A stretch of DNA of 64,000 bases from Verrucomicrobiales bacterium (GTDB taxonomy: Bacteria > Verrucomicrobiota > Verrucomicrobiia > Limisphaerales > J093): the NCBI GenBank assembly GCA_015075445.1, contig JABTUJ010000008.1, positions 140,422-204,421 on the forward strand, given 5' to 3'. The first letter of the stretch is position 1; each line of letters begins with the position of its first letter. The notes beneath the pieces are model-generated. The model saw only the letters and a list, made by a program, of their open reading frames with translations. It made no database searches and had not been told where the DNA came from. The translations under genes were made by a program, and so were the position numbers. Shown here piece by piece: positions 27,307-36,295 of this stretch.

Positions 27307-29616
27307 ATGAAGACCCTCCGCACCCTGCTCTTGCTGGCCAGCCTCACGCTGGCGGCACACGCCGCTGAACGCTGGGGCGTTCTTGAACTCAACCTGCCAG
27401 GGCCCGCCACGGGCAATCCCTACCTCGACGTGCAGTGGTCCGCCACGTTCGCGCAAGGAGAGGCGCGCATCCAAGTGCCCGGCTTCTGGGACGGCGGCGG
27501 CACGTACAAGGTGCGCTTCAGCCCGCCAACCACCGGCGAGTGGCGCTACGAAACCCACAGCGCCACGCCGGAATTGAATGGCAAGACCGGCACGCTCACC
27601 GCCACCGCGCCCACCGGCAACAACCACGGGCCGGTCGAGGTCTTCGACACGTTCTATCTGCGGTATGCCGACGGCACGCCGTATCACCAATTCGGCACCA
27701 CCTGTTACGCCTGGACGCATCAGCCACGGGACCTGCAGGAGCAGACGCTCCGGACGCTGGCCGCTTCGCCCTTCAACAAGATCCGGTTCTGCGTGTTCCC
27801 CAAGAGCTACGCCTACAACAAAAATGAGCCGGAGTTCTTCGCCTTCCAGAAGGGCGCGGACGGCCGATTCGACTTCCACCGGCCCGTCCCGCGTTCGGCG
27901 GCACATTTCAACGCATTCTCGGTTTGCGGGAACTCGGCATCGAAGCGGACGTCATCCTCTGGCATCCCCGACCGCTGGGGTTTTGCCGACCTGAGCGATG
28001 AGGAGGATGATCGCTATCTGCGCTACTGCATCGCGCGGCTGGGGGCGTTCCGCAGCGTCTGGTGGTCCTTGGCGAACGAATACGATTTCATGACCGGGGC
28101 GGCCCAGGGCCACCGCGGCAGCAAGCAATGGGAGGACTGGGACCGGTTCTTCGCGATTCTGCAGGCGGAGGACCCGCACCAGCGGTTGCGCGGCATCCAC
28201 AACGGCAGCAAATGGTGCGACCACGCAAGGCTGGGTGATCACGCCAGCCTCCAGACCTCCGACATGAACAGCGGTCTCAGCTTCGCCACCGGTATCGAAG
28301 CCGGTCCTCTACGACGAGTGCCGCTACGGGGCAACATCCCGCAGGGGCTCGAGCAGCCTCACCGCGCGGAGATGACCCAGAGATTCTGGCTCGGCACGAT
28401 GAGCGGCTGCTATGTGGGGCATGGCGAGACCTACCGGCATCCCGAGGATCTCCTGTGGTGGGCCAAGGGCGGCGTGCTGCGCGGCGAAAGCCCCCAACGC
28501 ATCCAGTGGCTCCAAGACCTCATGGCCCAGGCGCCGCCCTTCCACGAACTCCAACCGCTCGGCGACACCCAGGGCCGGTTCGTGCTCGCCCGGCCCGAGA
28601 CCTTCTATCTGGTCTACAGCGTCAACACCCGACCCCAGACGATCGCCCTGGCCGGCGCCCGCCCCTACAAGGTGGACCTGATTGATCCGTGGGCCATGAC
28701 CGTGGTCCCTGCCGGCACGGCGCGGCCCGGCACGTTCACCGTGACGCCGCACCGGGTCGACCTGGCCTATCGATTCACCCCCTACGCTCCGGGCGAACCG
28801 CTCCGGCCTGAGGCGCGCATCGAGGCCGCACCGACGGAAGGCATCCCGCCGATGACGGTCACGTTCAAAGCCGTCACCGACGCCGCGCGGGCGGAGTGGG
28901 ATTTCGGGGACGGCGCGACGGCCACGGGCCGCGGAGTCACACACACCTTCACCCAACCCGGTGTGTACGCGGTCACTGTCAAGGTCACCGATCAACGCGG
29001 CAGCATGGCGGTCGCGGCCACCGAGGTCGTCACCGACCACGACGTGAGCCAGCCGATCGTGCGGGCGGGCTTTGCCACGGGGGAACGACCGGCGCTGAAG
29101 CTCCACGGCACGGCCAGGCGCGGCGCGGATGGCACGCTGGGGTTGCCCGACGGCGCACCCTGGGGCTGGGTGCAAGCCTCCGGGGAACCGCTCCCTGAAC
29201 TGCGTGGGCTGCGCTCCCTTACCATGCTGGGCTGGCTGAAACCCGACAGCCTCCAGATGGGCAGCGGTGGCAATCGCATCGTGCATTGCCTGAACCGGGA
29301 CCACTCCGGTCTGGACCTGGTTTGCCACACCGATGGCCGCTTGCGCCTGGCGATCAACGAGTGGCCTGACGGCATCCGCAATGACAGTTCCCCCGGCAAA
29401 CTGCGAGTGGGCAAGTGGACCTTTTTCGCCGTCACTTACCACGCGGCCGGTTCTGGCGACAACGTGAGCTGTCTTTCCAGTCCGCCGCTGGACGCCCGGC
29501 GCCACCACTGTCATCCTGGACCGTCAGACGGCCTATCACGCCGGCCCGGTGGGCACGGACCTTGGACCGCTGACCCTCGGCAACTGCAACGACACCATGC
29601 GCAGCTACGGCCTTGA
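27307..29616 (+). CDS. Secreted DUF5060/DUF4038 (apiosidase-like) glycosidase with PKD and LamG-like modules, frameshifted
   Basis: The signal peptide starts at 27307 (KTLRTLLLLASLTLAAHA). The N-terminal DUF5060 beta domain spans about residues 22-110, and a TIM-barrel region of the DUF4038/apiosidase-like type follows: YADGTPYHQFGTTCYAWTHQ, SPFNKIRFCVFPKSY, FRSVWWSLANEYDFMTG. A PKD domain (MTVTFKAVTDAARAEWDFGDG) and a LamG/concanavalin-like module come last. Two compensating shifts at about 27905-27975 garble a stretch whose proper reading is LRELGIEADVILWHP. A further shift near 29480 moves the true C-terminus (RGALGLDTIRALVP) to 29719. GH140 apiosidases share the DUF4038 fold, so apiose release is plausible but not shown. 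Confidence 0.8.
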   Translation: MKTLRTLLLLASLTLAAHAAERWGVLELNLPGPATGNPYLDVQWSATFAQGEARIQVPGFWDGGGTYKVRFSPPTTGEWRYETHSATPELNGKTGTLTATAPTGNNHGPVEVFDTFYLRYADGTPYHQFGTTCYAWTHQPRDLQEQTLRTLAASPFNKIRFCVFPKSYAYNKNEPEFFAFQKGADGRFDFHRPVPRSAAHFNAFSVCGNSASKRTSSSGIPDRWGFADLSDEEDDRYLRYCIARLGAFRSVWWSLANEYDFMTGAAQGHRGSKQWEDWDRFFAILQAEDPHQRLRGIHNGSKWCDHARLGDHASLQTSDMNSGLSFATGIEAGPLRRVPLRGNIPQGLEQPHRAEMTQRFWLGTMSGCYVGHGETYRHPEDLLWWAKGGVLRGESPQRIQWLQDLMAQAPPFHELQPLGDTQGRFVLARPETFYLVYSVNTRPQTIALAGARPYKVDLIDPWAMTVVPAGTARPGTFTVTPHRVDLAYRFTPYAPGEPLRPEARIEAAPTEGIPPMTVTFKAVTDAARAEWDFGDGATATGRGVTHTFTQPGVYAVTVKVTDQRGSMAVAATEVVTDHDVSQPIVRAGFATGERPALKLHGTARRGADGTLGLPDGAPWGWVQASGEPLPELRGLRSLTMLGWLKPDSLQMGSGGNRIVHCLNRDHSGLDLVCHTDGRLRLAINEWPDGIRNDSSPGKLRVGKWTFFAVTYHAAGSGDNVSCLSSPPLDARRHHCHPGPSDGLSRRPGGHGPWTADPRQLQRHHAQLRP

Positions 29617-29912
29617 CCGCCAGTTCCGCGGCGAAATCCGGGCGCTGCAGCTCTTCGGCAGCCGCATCGGCGAGCGCGGGGCGCTGGGTCTCGACACGAT
29701 CCGTGCCCTCGTCCCCTGAACCTGAGGCTCGTTTTGCTCCTGGCCTTGGACCTTTGGGCGCCGCCTCTAGCCTTCCCCAGGACGTGACGACTCGGCCCCG
29801 CCTGGTACGCTGCACCGATGCGAGATCCCCCGGACATTCCGGAAGCGACCTGCCAACAACGGCCCGGCTTCTGATGTCTTGACATCATTTTCAAGTGATG
29901 CAAGATGCTGGC

Positions 29913-30176
29913 ATGCGTACCACGCTGACCATCGATCCGGACATCGCCGACCGCCTCAAGCAGGAAGCGGCCTTGGGCAAGCGGTCCTTCAAGGTCATCG
30001 TCAATGACGCCCTGCGCACCGGCCTGGGCATGGAGGCGCCCAGGCGCACCCAGCGTTTCCGGGTGAAACCGCACTCCTCCCAACTGCTTCCCGGCATCGA
30101 TCCCACCCGCCTGAATCAACTGCTGGATGAACTCGAGGTGGATGGATTCATGGCGAAACAGGTGCCTCGTCTATGA
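29913..30176 (+). CDS. VapB-like ribbon-helix-helix antitoxin
   Basis: An 87-residue protein from the ATG at 29913. MRTTLTIDPDIADRLKQEA is a typical ribbon-helix-helix start, followed by SFKVIVNDALRTGLG. The C-terminal half (RFRVKPHSSQLLPGIDPTRL) resembles VapB tails that block the toxin. The stop overlaps the PIN toxin start by ATGA. Two further in-frame starts lie 15-18 bp upstream. It should repress its own operon. Confidence 0.85.
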   Translation: MRTTLTIDPDIADRLKQEAALGKRSFKVIVNDALRTGLGMEAPRRTQRFRVKPHSSQLLPGIDPTRLNQLLDELEVDGFMAKQVPRL

Positions 30177-30610
30177 TCGTTCCGGACGTTAACCTCCTCA
30201 TCTACGCGTACAACGATCAGGCTCCGCAACACCGGCCGGCGAGGGAATGGTGGGAGGATTTGTTGAACGGTCAGACACCCGTCGGGCTCCCGTGGATCAC
30301 GATCAGCGGTTTCATCCGGCTGATGACCCACCCCCGAATTCTGGTCACCCCTCTCGATGTTCCCTCCACCCTCGCTCACGTGCGTGCCTGGCTGGCCCAA
30401 CCCCCTGTCCGTGTCCTGCAACCCGGCTCTCGCTTCGAGACCTTGTTCCTGGATTATCTCGCCCAACTCGGTACGGCCGGCAACCTGACGACTGACGCCC
30501 AGCTCGCCGCGCTCGCCGTGGAGCAGCAAGCCGAGTTGCACAGCACCGACAGCGATTTCGCCCGGTTTGCTGGCCTTCGTTGGGTCAACCCATTGGAGTC
30601 AAGGACATGA
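30173..30610 (+). CDS. VapC-like PIN-domain toxin
   Basis: The 145-residue protein is a PIN ribonuclease. The first acidic residue is in MIVPDVNLLIYAYND, a conserved Glu-like position is in the helix after HRPAREWWEDLL, and the last acidic pair lies in LTTDAQLAALAVEQ and LHSTDSDFARF. PIN toxins of this group cleave RNA, often initiator tRNA or rRNA. With the preceding antitoxin it forms a VapBC module inserted between the glycosidase and deoC. Its stop overlaps the most upstream deoC start. Confidence 0.88.
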   Translation: MIVPDVNLLIYAYNDQAPQHRPAREWWEDLLNGQTPVGLPWITISGFIRLMTHPRILVTPLDVPSTLAHVRAWLAQPPVRVLQPGSRFETLFLDYLAQLGTAGNLTTDAQLAALAVEQQAELHSTDSDFARFAGLRWVNPLESRT

Positions 30611-31428
30611 GCGACCTCTCGTCGAGAACCGCCATGAAATACACCTACGAACAACTGGCCAAGATGATTGACCACTCCCTTCTGCATCCCACCCTGACGG
30701 ATCAGGAGCTGGAGGACGGCTGCAAGATCGCCGCACAGTACGGCGTCGCTTCCGTCTGCATCAAACCCTATGCCGTCCAACGCGCCGCCAACCTCCTCCG
30801 GGGAAGCGGCGTCAACGTCGGCGCCGTGATCGGCTTTCCCCACGGCAATTCCTGCACCGAATCCAAGCGCTACGAGACCGAACTGGCCTGCCGCGACGGC
30901 GCGGTCGAGATCGACATGGTCATCAATATCGGCAAGGCCCTCAGCGGCGACTGGGATTACGTCGAGCAGGATGTGAAGGCCGTCTGCGACGAAGCCCACC
31001 GTCGCGGCGCCCAGGTCAAGGTCATCTTCGAGAACGACTATCTCACCAAGGGCGGCGCGGGCTTGAGCAGCGACGATTTCAAGCGGGAGCTATGCGAACT
31101 CTGCGAACGTGCCGGTGCTGACTGGGTGAAGACTTCCAGCGGCTACGGCTTCGTGAAACAGGCCGACGGCCACTACAACTACCAGGGCGCGACCGAACAC
31201 GATCTCAGCCTCATGCGGGCCCATGTTTCTCCCAAGGTCCAGGTCAAGGCCGCCGGCGGTGTGCGCGACCTCGACGGCCTCATCAAGGTGCGCGACCTCG
31301 GGGCAAGCCGCTGCGGCGCCACCGCCACCGCCGCCATGCTGGATGAGTACCGGCGCCGTGAGCAGGCCGAGCAGGCAGGCCGTGCCGTGGAAGGGCGATC
31401 CACCGCCCTCGGCGCGGGCGGCTATTGA
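30607..31428 (+). CDS. deoC: Deoxyribose-phosphate aldolase family protein
   Basis: DeoC cleaves 2-deoxyribose 5-phosphate to glyceraldehyde 3-phosphate and acetaldehyde. LAKMIDHSLLHPTLTDQELE (near the start) and VGAVIGFPHGNSCTESK are conserved, ADWVKTSSGYGF carries the Schiff-base Lys, and VQVKAAGGVRDLDGLIKV carries the second active-site Lys. At about 270 residues it is a little longer than the bacterial norm because of a charged C-terminal tail. The ATG at 30607 overlaps vapC, but the ATG at 30634 (MKYTYEQLAKM) fits the family start better. Given its surroundings, a related aldol substrate from sugar catabolism is possible. Confidence 0.88.
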   Translation: MSDLSSRTAMKYTYEQLAKMIDHSLLHPTLTDQELEDGCKIAAQYGVASVCIKPYAVQRAANLLRGSGVNVGAVIGFPHGNSCTESKRYETELACRDGAVEIDMVINIGKALSGDWDYVEQDVKAVCDEAHRRGAQVKVIFENDYLTKGGAGLSSDDFKRELCELCERAGADWVKTSSGYGFVKQADGHYNYQGATEHDLSLMRAHVSPKVQVKAAGGVRDLDGLIKVRDLGASRCGATATAAMLDEYRRREQAEQAGRAVEGRSTALGAGGY

Positions 31429-31511
31429 ACCGGCGCCACCCTGAGCGAGTCCGAAACCCAGCATCCGCTTCCGCGGAGAGGCCGCGGCGGTTGCCCTCCA
31501 CCATTCCCCTT

Positions 31512-31874
31512 GTGAAAACATCTCTCCCTGGCCAGCACCGCCGTGCATCCGTGCTGATGCCGGTGTTGTTGCTGGCGACGGGTCTCCTGGTAGGCGCCAT
31601 GGCCCAAAACGTGCCGTCGCCCACCTTCGAAACGCGCACCATGGAAACCAATGCCGTCCTGTGGTGGGCGCGCGCGTTGGGGGACGTCAACGGGGACGGG
31701 TTGACGGACCTGCTCGTCCAGGACAACAACGGCCACGGCGGCGTCCTGCGCTGGTACGAAACCCGCGAGAACGGCACCGCCTGGACCATGCACGTCATCG
31801 CCGGACAGGCGCCCCAGGGGGGTCCTTTCGCGGCCGGCGATCTGGCCGCCGCCGACATCATCCGCGATGGCTAA
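31512..31874 (+). CDS. FG-GAP/VCBS-repeat secreted protein, N-terminal part before a frameshift
   Basis: A GTG at 31512 starts a signal peptide (VLMPVLLLATGLLVGAMA). LGDVNGDGLTDLLVQDNNG is a calcium-binding FG-GAP/VCBS repeat (DxDGDG type). A second repeat, AAGDLAAADI, is cut off by a stop at 31872. The continuation WALAHPGEWKR and GAPTEIYWYANP lies in two other frames, so at least two indels near 31860-31925 break one original gene that runs to 33969. Confidence 0.75.
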   Translation: MKTSLPGQHRRASVLMPVLLLATGLLVGAMAQNVPSPTFETRTMETNAVLWWARALGDVNGDGLTDLLVQDNNGHGGVLRWYETRENGTAWTMHVIAGQAPQGGPFAAGDLAAADIIRDG

Positions 31875-33969
31875 ATCGATGCTGGGCCCTGGCGCATCCC
31901 GGCGAATGGAAGAGGCTGGCGCGCCGACCGAGATCTACTGGTATGCCAACCCACGGCTGGCAGGGACCTGGCCCGGCGACGCGTGGCAGCCCCACCGCAT
32001 CGGCCAGGCGCCCGCCTTCATCAAGGACCTGCGGTTGGCTGACTTCAACGGCGACGGACGCGTGGACCTGGTGGCGATCACCTTTGAAGGCAGTCGCTTT
32101 CTTGTCTTCCGCCAGGACTCTCCCATGCAGTGGACCAAGGTGCAGGACTTCGCCATCCCCAATCTGCACGAGGGCCTGGACGTGGGCGACCTCACCGGCA
32201 ACGGCCGTCCCGACGTGGCGGCCAACGGCTACTGGATCGAGAATCCCGGCGGCGATCTGACCGGGGAATGGAAGGTGCGTTCGATCGACGCCAAGTGGCA
32301 CAGCCAGACCGGCGACTGGTCGCGCAACGCCACCAAGGTCTTCCTCCGTGACCTCACCGGCGACGGTCGCGCCGAGGTCTTCATCTCCCACTCGGAACGC
32401 GCCGGCTACCCCGTGTCGTGGTATCGCGCCGCCGACCCCCGCACCGGCCCGTGGATCGAGCACGTCCTCACGGACCAACTGATGGCGGTCCACACGCTGC
32501 AGGTCGGGGATTTCAACGGTGACGGGCAAGACGACGTGCTGGCCGGGGTCAACGCCGGGCGCGCCCGCGCCCTCGGGGCGCAGGAGTTTCCCGTCATCCT
32601 CTTCCTCAACGGCGGCGACCACCGCACCTGGAAGCAGTTCGTCCTCAGCACCGAGGGCATCTACAACGGCCAGGCCGCCGACCTCACGGGCGACGGCGCG
32701 CTGGACATCTTCCGGCTGGCCAGCCACGACGCCCAACGCTTCGAAGTACTGGTGAACCAGTGGGTCCCGGGCAAACCCCAATCCGGCGGTCCCCAGCCCG
32801 GCGATGTCTTCCGCGAGTATCTCTGGACGCACACGACGGGTGACGCCGGCGGCTCGCTGCGCGTGGGCGGGCGGCTCGATTACGGCGGCGGGCCCATCGT
32901 CCTGCCCCACGAACTGGACCTGGAACAGGCCACGCGCGCCGAGATCGTCGTCGAAAAGCTCCTTTGCCATGATGGCACGCGCGGCCTGAGCATCTCCGTC
33001 AACAGCAATGCCTGGCTGACACTGCCCGAGGCGCCCGGCATCCCGGAACCGCAGTGGGAGTATATGCATCATACTTACCCGGTGGTGACCGTGCCCTTGT
33101 CCCAACTCCAACTCGGTGCCGGCAATCAAGTCCGCCTGCGCGTCAGCGATGAACATCCGTGGAACTGGCCACAGAACCTGATCTATGGGGTCCACGTGCG
33201 CATTTACTACGATCCGACGCGCAAGCCTCATCCGATGGGCCGCCTCGTTTCGCCCCTGCCCGGCGCTTCGTTGGGAACACAGGTCACCCTCGCCGCCGTG
33301 GCCAGCTCCTCCCGGGGCGGCATCCGCCAGGTGGACTTCCTGGGGCACTACGAGGACGTGAATCTCCAGGGCGACGGCGCCTACACCCAGTGGCAATACC
33401 ATTACCATCGCGCGGTGTTGACCAACCATCTCGGCTCGGTCACGTCCGCGCCGTGGCGGATGCTCTGGGACACCTCCTGGGTGCCGGACCAGTCCAAGCC
33501 CTTCCGCTTGGCCGCACGCATTACGGATGAAACAGGTTTGACGTACTTCACCGAAGCCGTCGGCGGCTTGACCTTCCAGCGCGGCGGTGTCTCGGTCGAA
33601 CTCTGCAAGCCCTGCGATGTGCCCAGGCAGTGGTTGACCCGCAAAGGGGAGCACCGCCAGAAGTTCCGCGTGGCGGGCGACCTCCGCCAGGCGGTAGCGG
33701 CGCAGCTCATTTGGGTCAGTTGGAGTCCCGGCTACATGGAAGGGCTTTATCTCAACGACCACAAGGTGCTGGATCGTGAAGGCCCGAAGTACGCCTATCA
33801 CATCCACCGTGTGCCCGTACCGGACCTCAAGATGCTGCAGCCGGGCGAAAACGTTCTGCGCACCGGCAAGACCCCGCTCTACGACGGCCAGATCGTCCAC
33901 GGCATGGAACTCAACTGGCCTGGCATCATGGTGTTGATCCAGTACCGGGATCCCACCGCACAGCGCTAG
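31867..33969 (+). CDS. FG-GAP/VCBS-repeat secreted protein, main part
   Basis: The 700-residue frame contains further VCBS/FG-GAP repeats: LADFNGDGRVDLVAITFEG, VGDLTGNGRPDVAANGYW, LRDLTGDGRAEVFISHSE, VGDFNGDGQDDVLAGVNAG and AADLTGDGALDIFRLASHD. These form a beta-propeller with Ca2+ sites. From about residue 330 a beta-rich C-terminal region follows with no signature I recognise. Its first residues (MAKSMLGPG) are probably not the true start; the gene begins at 31512. Such propellers are usually extracellular carbohydrate-binding or adhesion proteins. Confidence 0.8.
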   Translation: MAKSMLGPGASRRMEEAGAPTEIYWYANPRLAGTWPGDAWQPHRIGQAPAFIKDLRLADFNGDGRVDLVAITFEGSRFLVFRQDSPMQWTKVQDFAIPNLHEGLDVGDLTGNGRPDVAANGYWIENPGGDLTGEWKVRSIDAKWHSQTGDWSRNATKVFLRDLTGDGRAEVFISHSERAGYPVSWYRAADPRTGPWIEHVLTDQLMAVHTLQVGDFNGDGQDDVLAGVNAGRARALGAQEFPVILFLNGGDHRTWKQFVLSTEGIYNGQAADLTGDGALDIFRLASHDAQRFEVLVNQWVPGKPQSGGPQPGDVFREYLWTHTTGDAGGSLRVGGRLDYGGGPIVLPHELDLEQATRAEIVVEKLLCHDGTRGLSISVNSNAWLTLPEAPGIPEPQWEYMHHTYPVVTVPLSQLQLGAGNQVRLRVSDEHPWNWPQNLIYGVHVRIYYDPTRKPHPMGRLVSPLPGASLGTQVTLAAVASSSRGGIRQVDFLGHYEDVNLQGDGAYTQWQYHYHRAVLTNHLGSVTSAPWRMLWDTSWVPDQSKPFRLAARITDETGLTYFTEAVGGLTFQRGGVSVELCKPCDVPRQWLTRKGEHRQKFRVAGDLRQAVAAQLIWVSWSPGYMEGLYLNDHKVLDREGPKYAYHIHRVPVPDLKMLQPGENVLRTGKTPLYDGQIVHGMELNWPGIMVLIQYRDPTAQR

Positions 33970-34087
33970 CCTGCCTCGGTCTCGGGAAGCGTCCGGGCGA
34001 TGTCGTCGGCCCCCGCGGTGGGACGCTCACGTTCCCGAGGAAAACCTTGGCCAGAGCCCCGCCGACGGCGTAGAACCTCTGAGTGCC

Positions 34088-36295
34088 ATGCCGACCCGGA
34101 CTGCATCGGCCGGCCAGGTGACCGCCGGCATTCAACGCGATTCCGAAGGGAAGCCGCTCCGGTTTACGCTGACCCTCGGCCGCGAGACCCTCTTCCTCGA
34201 TCCCGGCCTGCCCTGGATCAAGGCCGATACCTACAAGTGGGTCACCCGCGGCCTCATCGAGCAGCCGCAGTCCTTCCATGTCCACGCGGACGGGACCCTC
34301 GAGATCAATGGCGAAAAGCTCAGCCTGGACGCCCCGGACGCCACCCGCCGTCTGGAAACCGAGATCAACAAACACCACGACCTCCCCGCGCCCTCCCACG
34401 CCGACCTCCGCCAGACCACCGCGGTCTCTCCCACCCCGCATCCCCCCGTCTCGGACCGCGTGGTGTTCCACGTCAAACTCGACCGCTTCGGCCACCTCGC
34501 CGTTGATTGCCATGCCGGCGCGGAAAAGACAGGCACCGGCCTGCGCGGACTCCCGTCGCTGGTTCATAACGGGCTGATGCTCCCTCCCGGCCAGTTCCAC
34601 GTCGATCCGCTCCAGCGCCATGTCGAGATCGACGGCGTCCGTTTCGAGTGCAGCGAGGCCGGCGCCCGCGAACTCGAGACCGCCCTCAACGCCCGCTATG
34701 CCCCCAAGCTCGCCGACAGCAGCGAGACCCCCATCGAGGTCCGCGAAAACCCGGCTTCCCCCTCGGGCTTCGACCTCCGCTTCGTCACGACGCACGCCGG
34801 CGCCCGGTTCGAGGTCAAAGGGCATCTGGACCAGGAAAAGCTCGACATCCTCCAGGACCCGGCCAAGTCCAACCTGCTCAAGCCCGGCATGCTGCTGCGC
34901 CTGGTGCCCCCGCTGCTGTTTGTGCGCCGGCGCCGACCCGATGGCGGCGAGGAACGGGTTCCCGAGTTGCCTGATCTCGACTATCTCCGTGCGACGGCTG
35001 CCCAGCTCAAGGAGTTCCTCAACCATCCGCTCCTGCGCCGCGGCGCCGGCCCGGTGTCGAACGCGGCCGCTGCCGCGACGGCAGGCGCCGCGGAGGTGGT
35101 GGCGCTTCGCGTGGGTCGCAACCCCCAGAATCGCCTGTCGCTCTGGCTCGAGTCGGTGACCCGGCAGGGCGAGGTCGTCGAGAACTGTGCCTTTACCCAT
35201 CACAACGTCACTGAACTGCAGCACCGCGGGTTGTTCCAGCCGCACCTCGACGTCACCCTCTCCCTGGATCATCAGACCCTCGGGGTGCTCAACCAGGAGA
35301 CGCACCAAGAGGAGAAACTCGTCGTGAACCTCCACAGCCCCGAGGAGGACCTGGCTCGCGCCAGCCAGATGCTCACCGCGGCCCTTCGACCTCCGCCGCC
35401 CGGTCCCCCGCCTTCTGCCGAACCGCTCCCGGAAACCGCGGGCGCCGGCGTGCCGGCTGCCCGTACCCAGGAAGCTCCGGCCGCGCCTGCCTCCCAGTCA
35501 GAGCCACCCGCCTCGCCCGCTCGCGAACCGGCACAGACGCCACTCGCGGTGTCACCATCACCACCTCCGCCGGCTCCCTCGCCCTCGCCAGCACCCCCGG
35601 CGGTCCCGTCTGCCCAAGGAACCGCGACTCCGCCCGTCGTCGCGCCACCCCCGGCCAACAGAGAGGAATCGGCCGTTTCCGACACGCCCCCGGCGGCCAC
35701 GGACAGCACCGCTGCCGATGCCGATGCCGCCGCGATCTTTCCGGTCGCGGATCCATCAACGACGTTGGAACAGGTGTTCCGGACCCTGGCGGAGCGCTCG
35801 GGTCTGGCGGTGCAGGACGTGCTGCTGAGCCTGCCACCGGCCTTTACCGACCGGCGCTTCGAGGTGCTGGCCTTCAGCGGCCAGCCCATCGAGGAAATGC
35901 AGGAGCTGCGGGCGGAGGACTTCGCCGGTTTCTACCTGACGCACCTGGGAGACGAGCGGGTGCTCCTGGTGTACGCGAACCGGGGGCGGCGGGTGGAGTT
36001 CGGCGTGCAACGCTGCGAACTGCAGATCTCGGTGGCTGCCGACCCGGACGAGTTTCACGGCCCGGGGCTGCTCGGGCTGGCGCAGGACGCCGAGGGCACG
36101 TTCGTCTTCGTAGTGCGTCCGGAGTTCCGGGCGTGGGCGAGCGGACGGGAACGGGTTTACGCGGAGGCCGCGGCGCGGTTTGCCACGCCGGCCGAGGCCC
36201 TGGCGGCTGCCGAGACCCTCGCCTGGATCTGGCCCTCGCTGGAGGTCGAGCCGCCCGCGAGCGAACCGGAGAGGAAGGCGGAGAATGAGAACTGA
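34088..36295 (+). CDS. Large cytoplasmic-type protein with about four degenerate repeats, Pro-rich linker and C-terminal domain
   Basis: I do not recognise this 735-residue protein. Residues 1-430 look like four degenerate copies of one roughly 95-residue unit, each ending in a helix: LSLDAPDATRRLETEINKHH, FECSEAGARELETALNARY, PDLDYLRATAAQLKEFLNHP and NLHSPEEDLARASQMLTAAL. Each unit has a beta-rich front part with a hydrophobic loop (WVTRGLIEQPQSF; SLVHNGLMLPPGQF; NLLKPGMLLRLVPPLLF; HNVTELQHRGLFQPHL). Residues 430-560 are a Pro/Ala/Ser linker, and the last 170 residues form a compact acidic domain. There is no signal peptide. It overlaps tyrA by 11 bp, which suggests co-translation. Confidence 0.75.
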   Translation: MPTRTASAGQVTAGIQRDSEGKPLRFTLTLGRETLFLDPGLPWIKADTYKWVTRGLIEQPQSFHVHADGTLEINGEKLSLDAPDATRRLETEINKHHDLPAPSHADLRQTTAVSPTPHPPVSDRVVFHVKLDRFGHLAVDCHAGAEKTGTGLRGLPSLVHNGLMLPPGQFHVDPLQRHVEIDGVRFECSEAGARELETALNARYAPKLADSSETPIEVRENPASPSGFDLRFVTTHAGARFEVKGHLDQEKLDILQDPAKSNLLKPGMLLRLVPPLLFVRRRRPDGGEERVPELPDLDYLRATAAQLKEFLNHPLLRRGAGPVSNAAAAATAGAAEVVALRVGRNPQNRLSLWLESVTRQGEVVENCAFTHHNVTELQHRGLFQPHLDVTLSLDHQTLGVLNQETHQEEKLVVNLHSPEEDLARASQMLTAALRPPPPGPPPSAEPLPETAGAGVPAARTQEAPAAPASQSEPPASPAREPAQTPLAVSPSPPPPAPSPSPAPPAVPSAQGTATPPVVAPPPANREESAVSDTPPAATDSTAADADAAAIFPVADPSTTLEQVFRTLAERSGLAVQDVLLSLPPAFTDRRFEVLAFSGQPIEEMQELRAEDFAGFYLTHLGDERVLLVYANRGRRVEFGVQRCELQISVAADPDEFHGPGLLGLAQDAEGTFVFVVRPEFRAWASGRERVYAEAAARFATPAEALAAAETLAWIWPSLEVEPPASEPERKAENEN

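Noticed and set aside
31858..33900. A 680-codon minus-strand frame opposite the FG-GAP protein
   Set aside because: The plus strand shows repeated DxNGDGxxD calcium motifs; the minus product has none.
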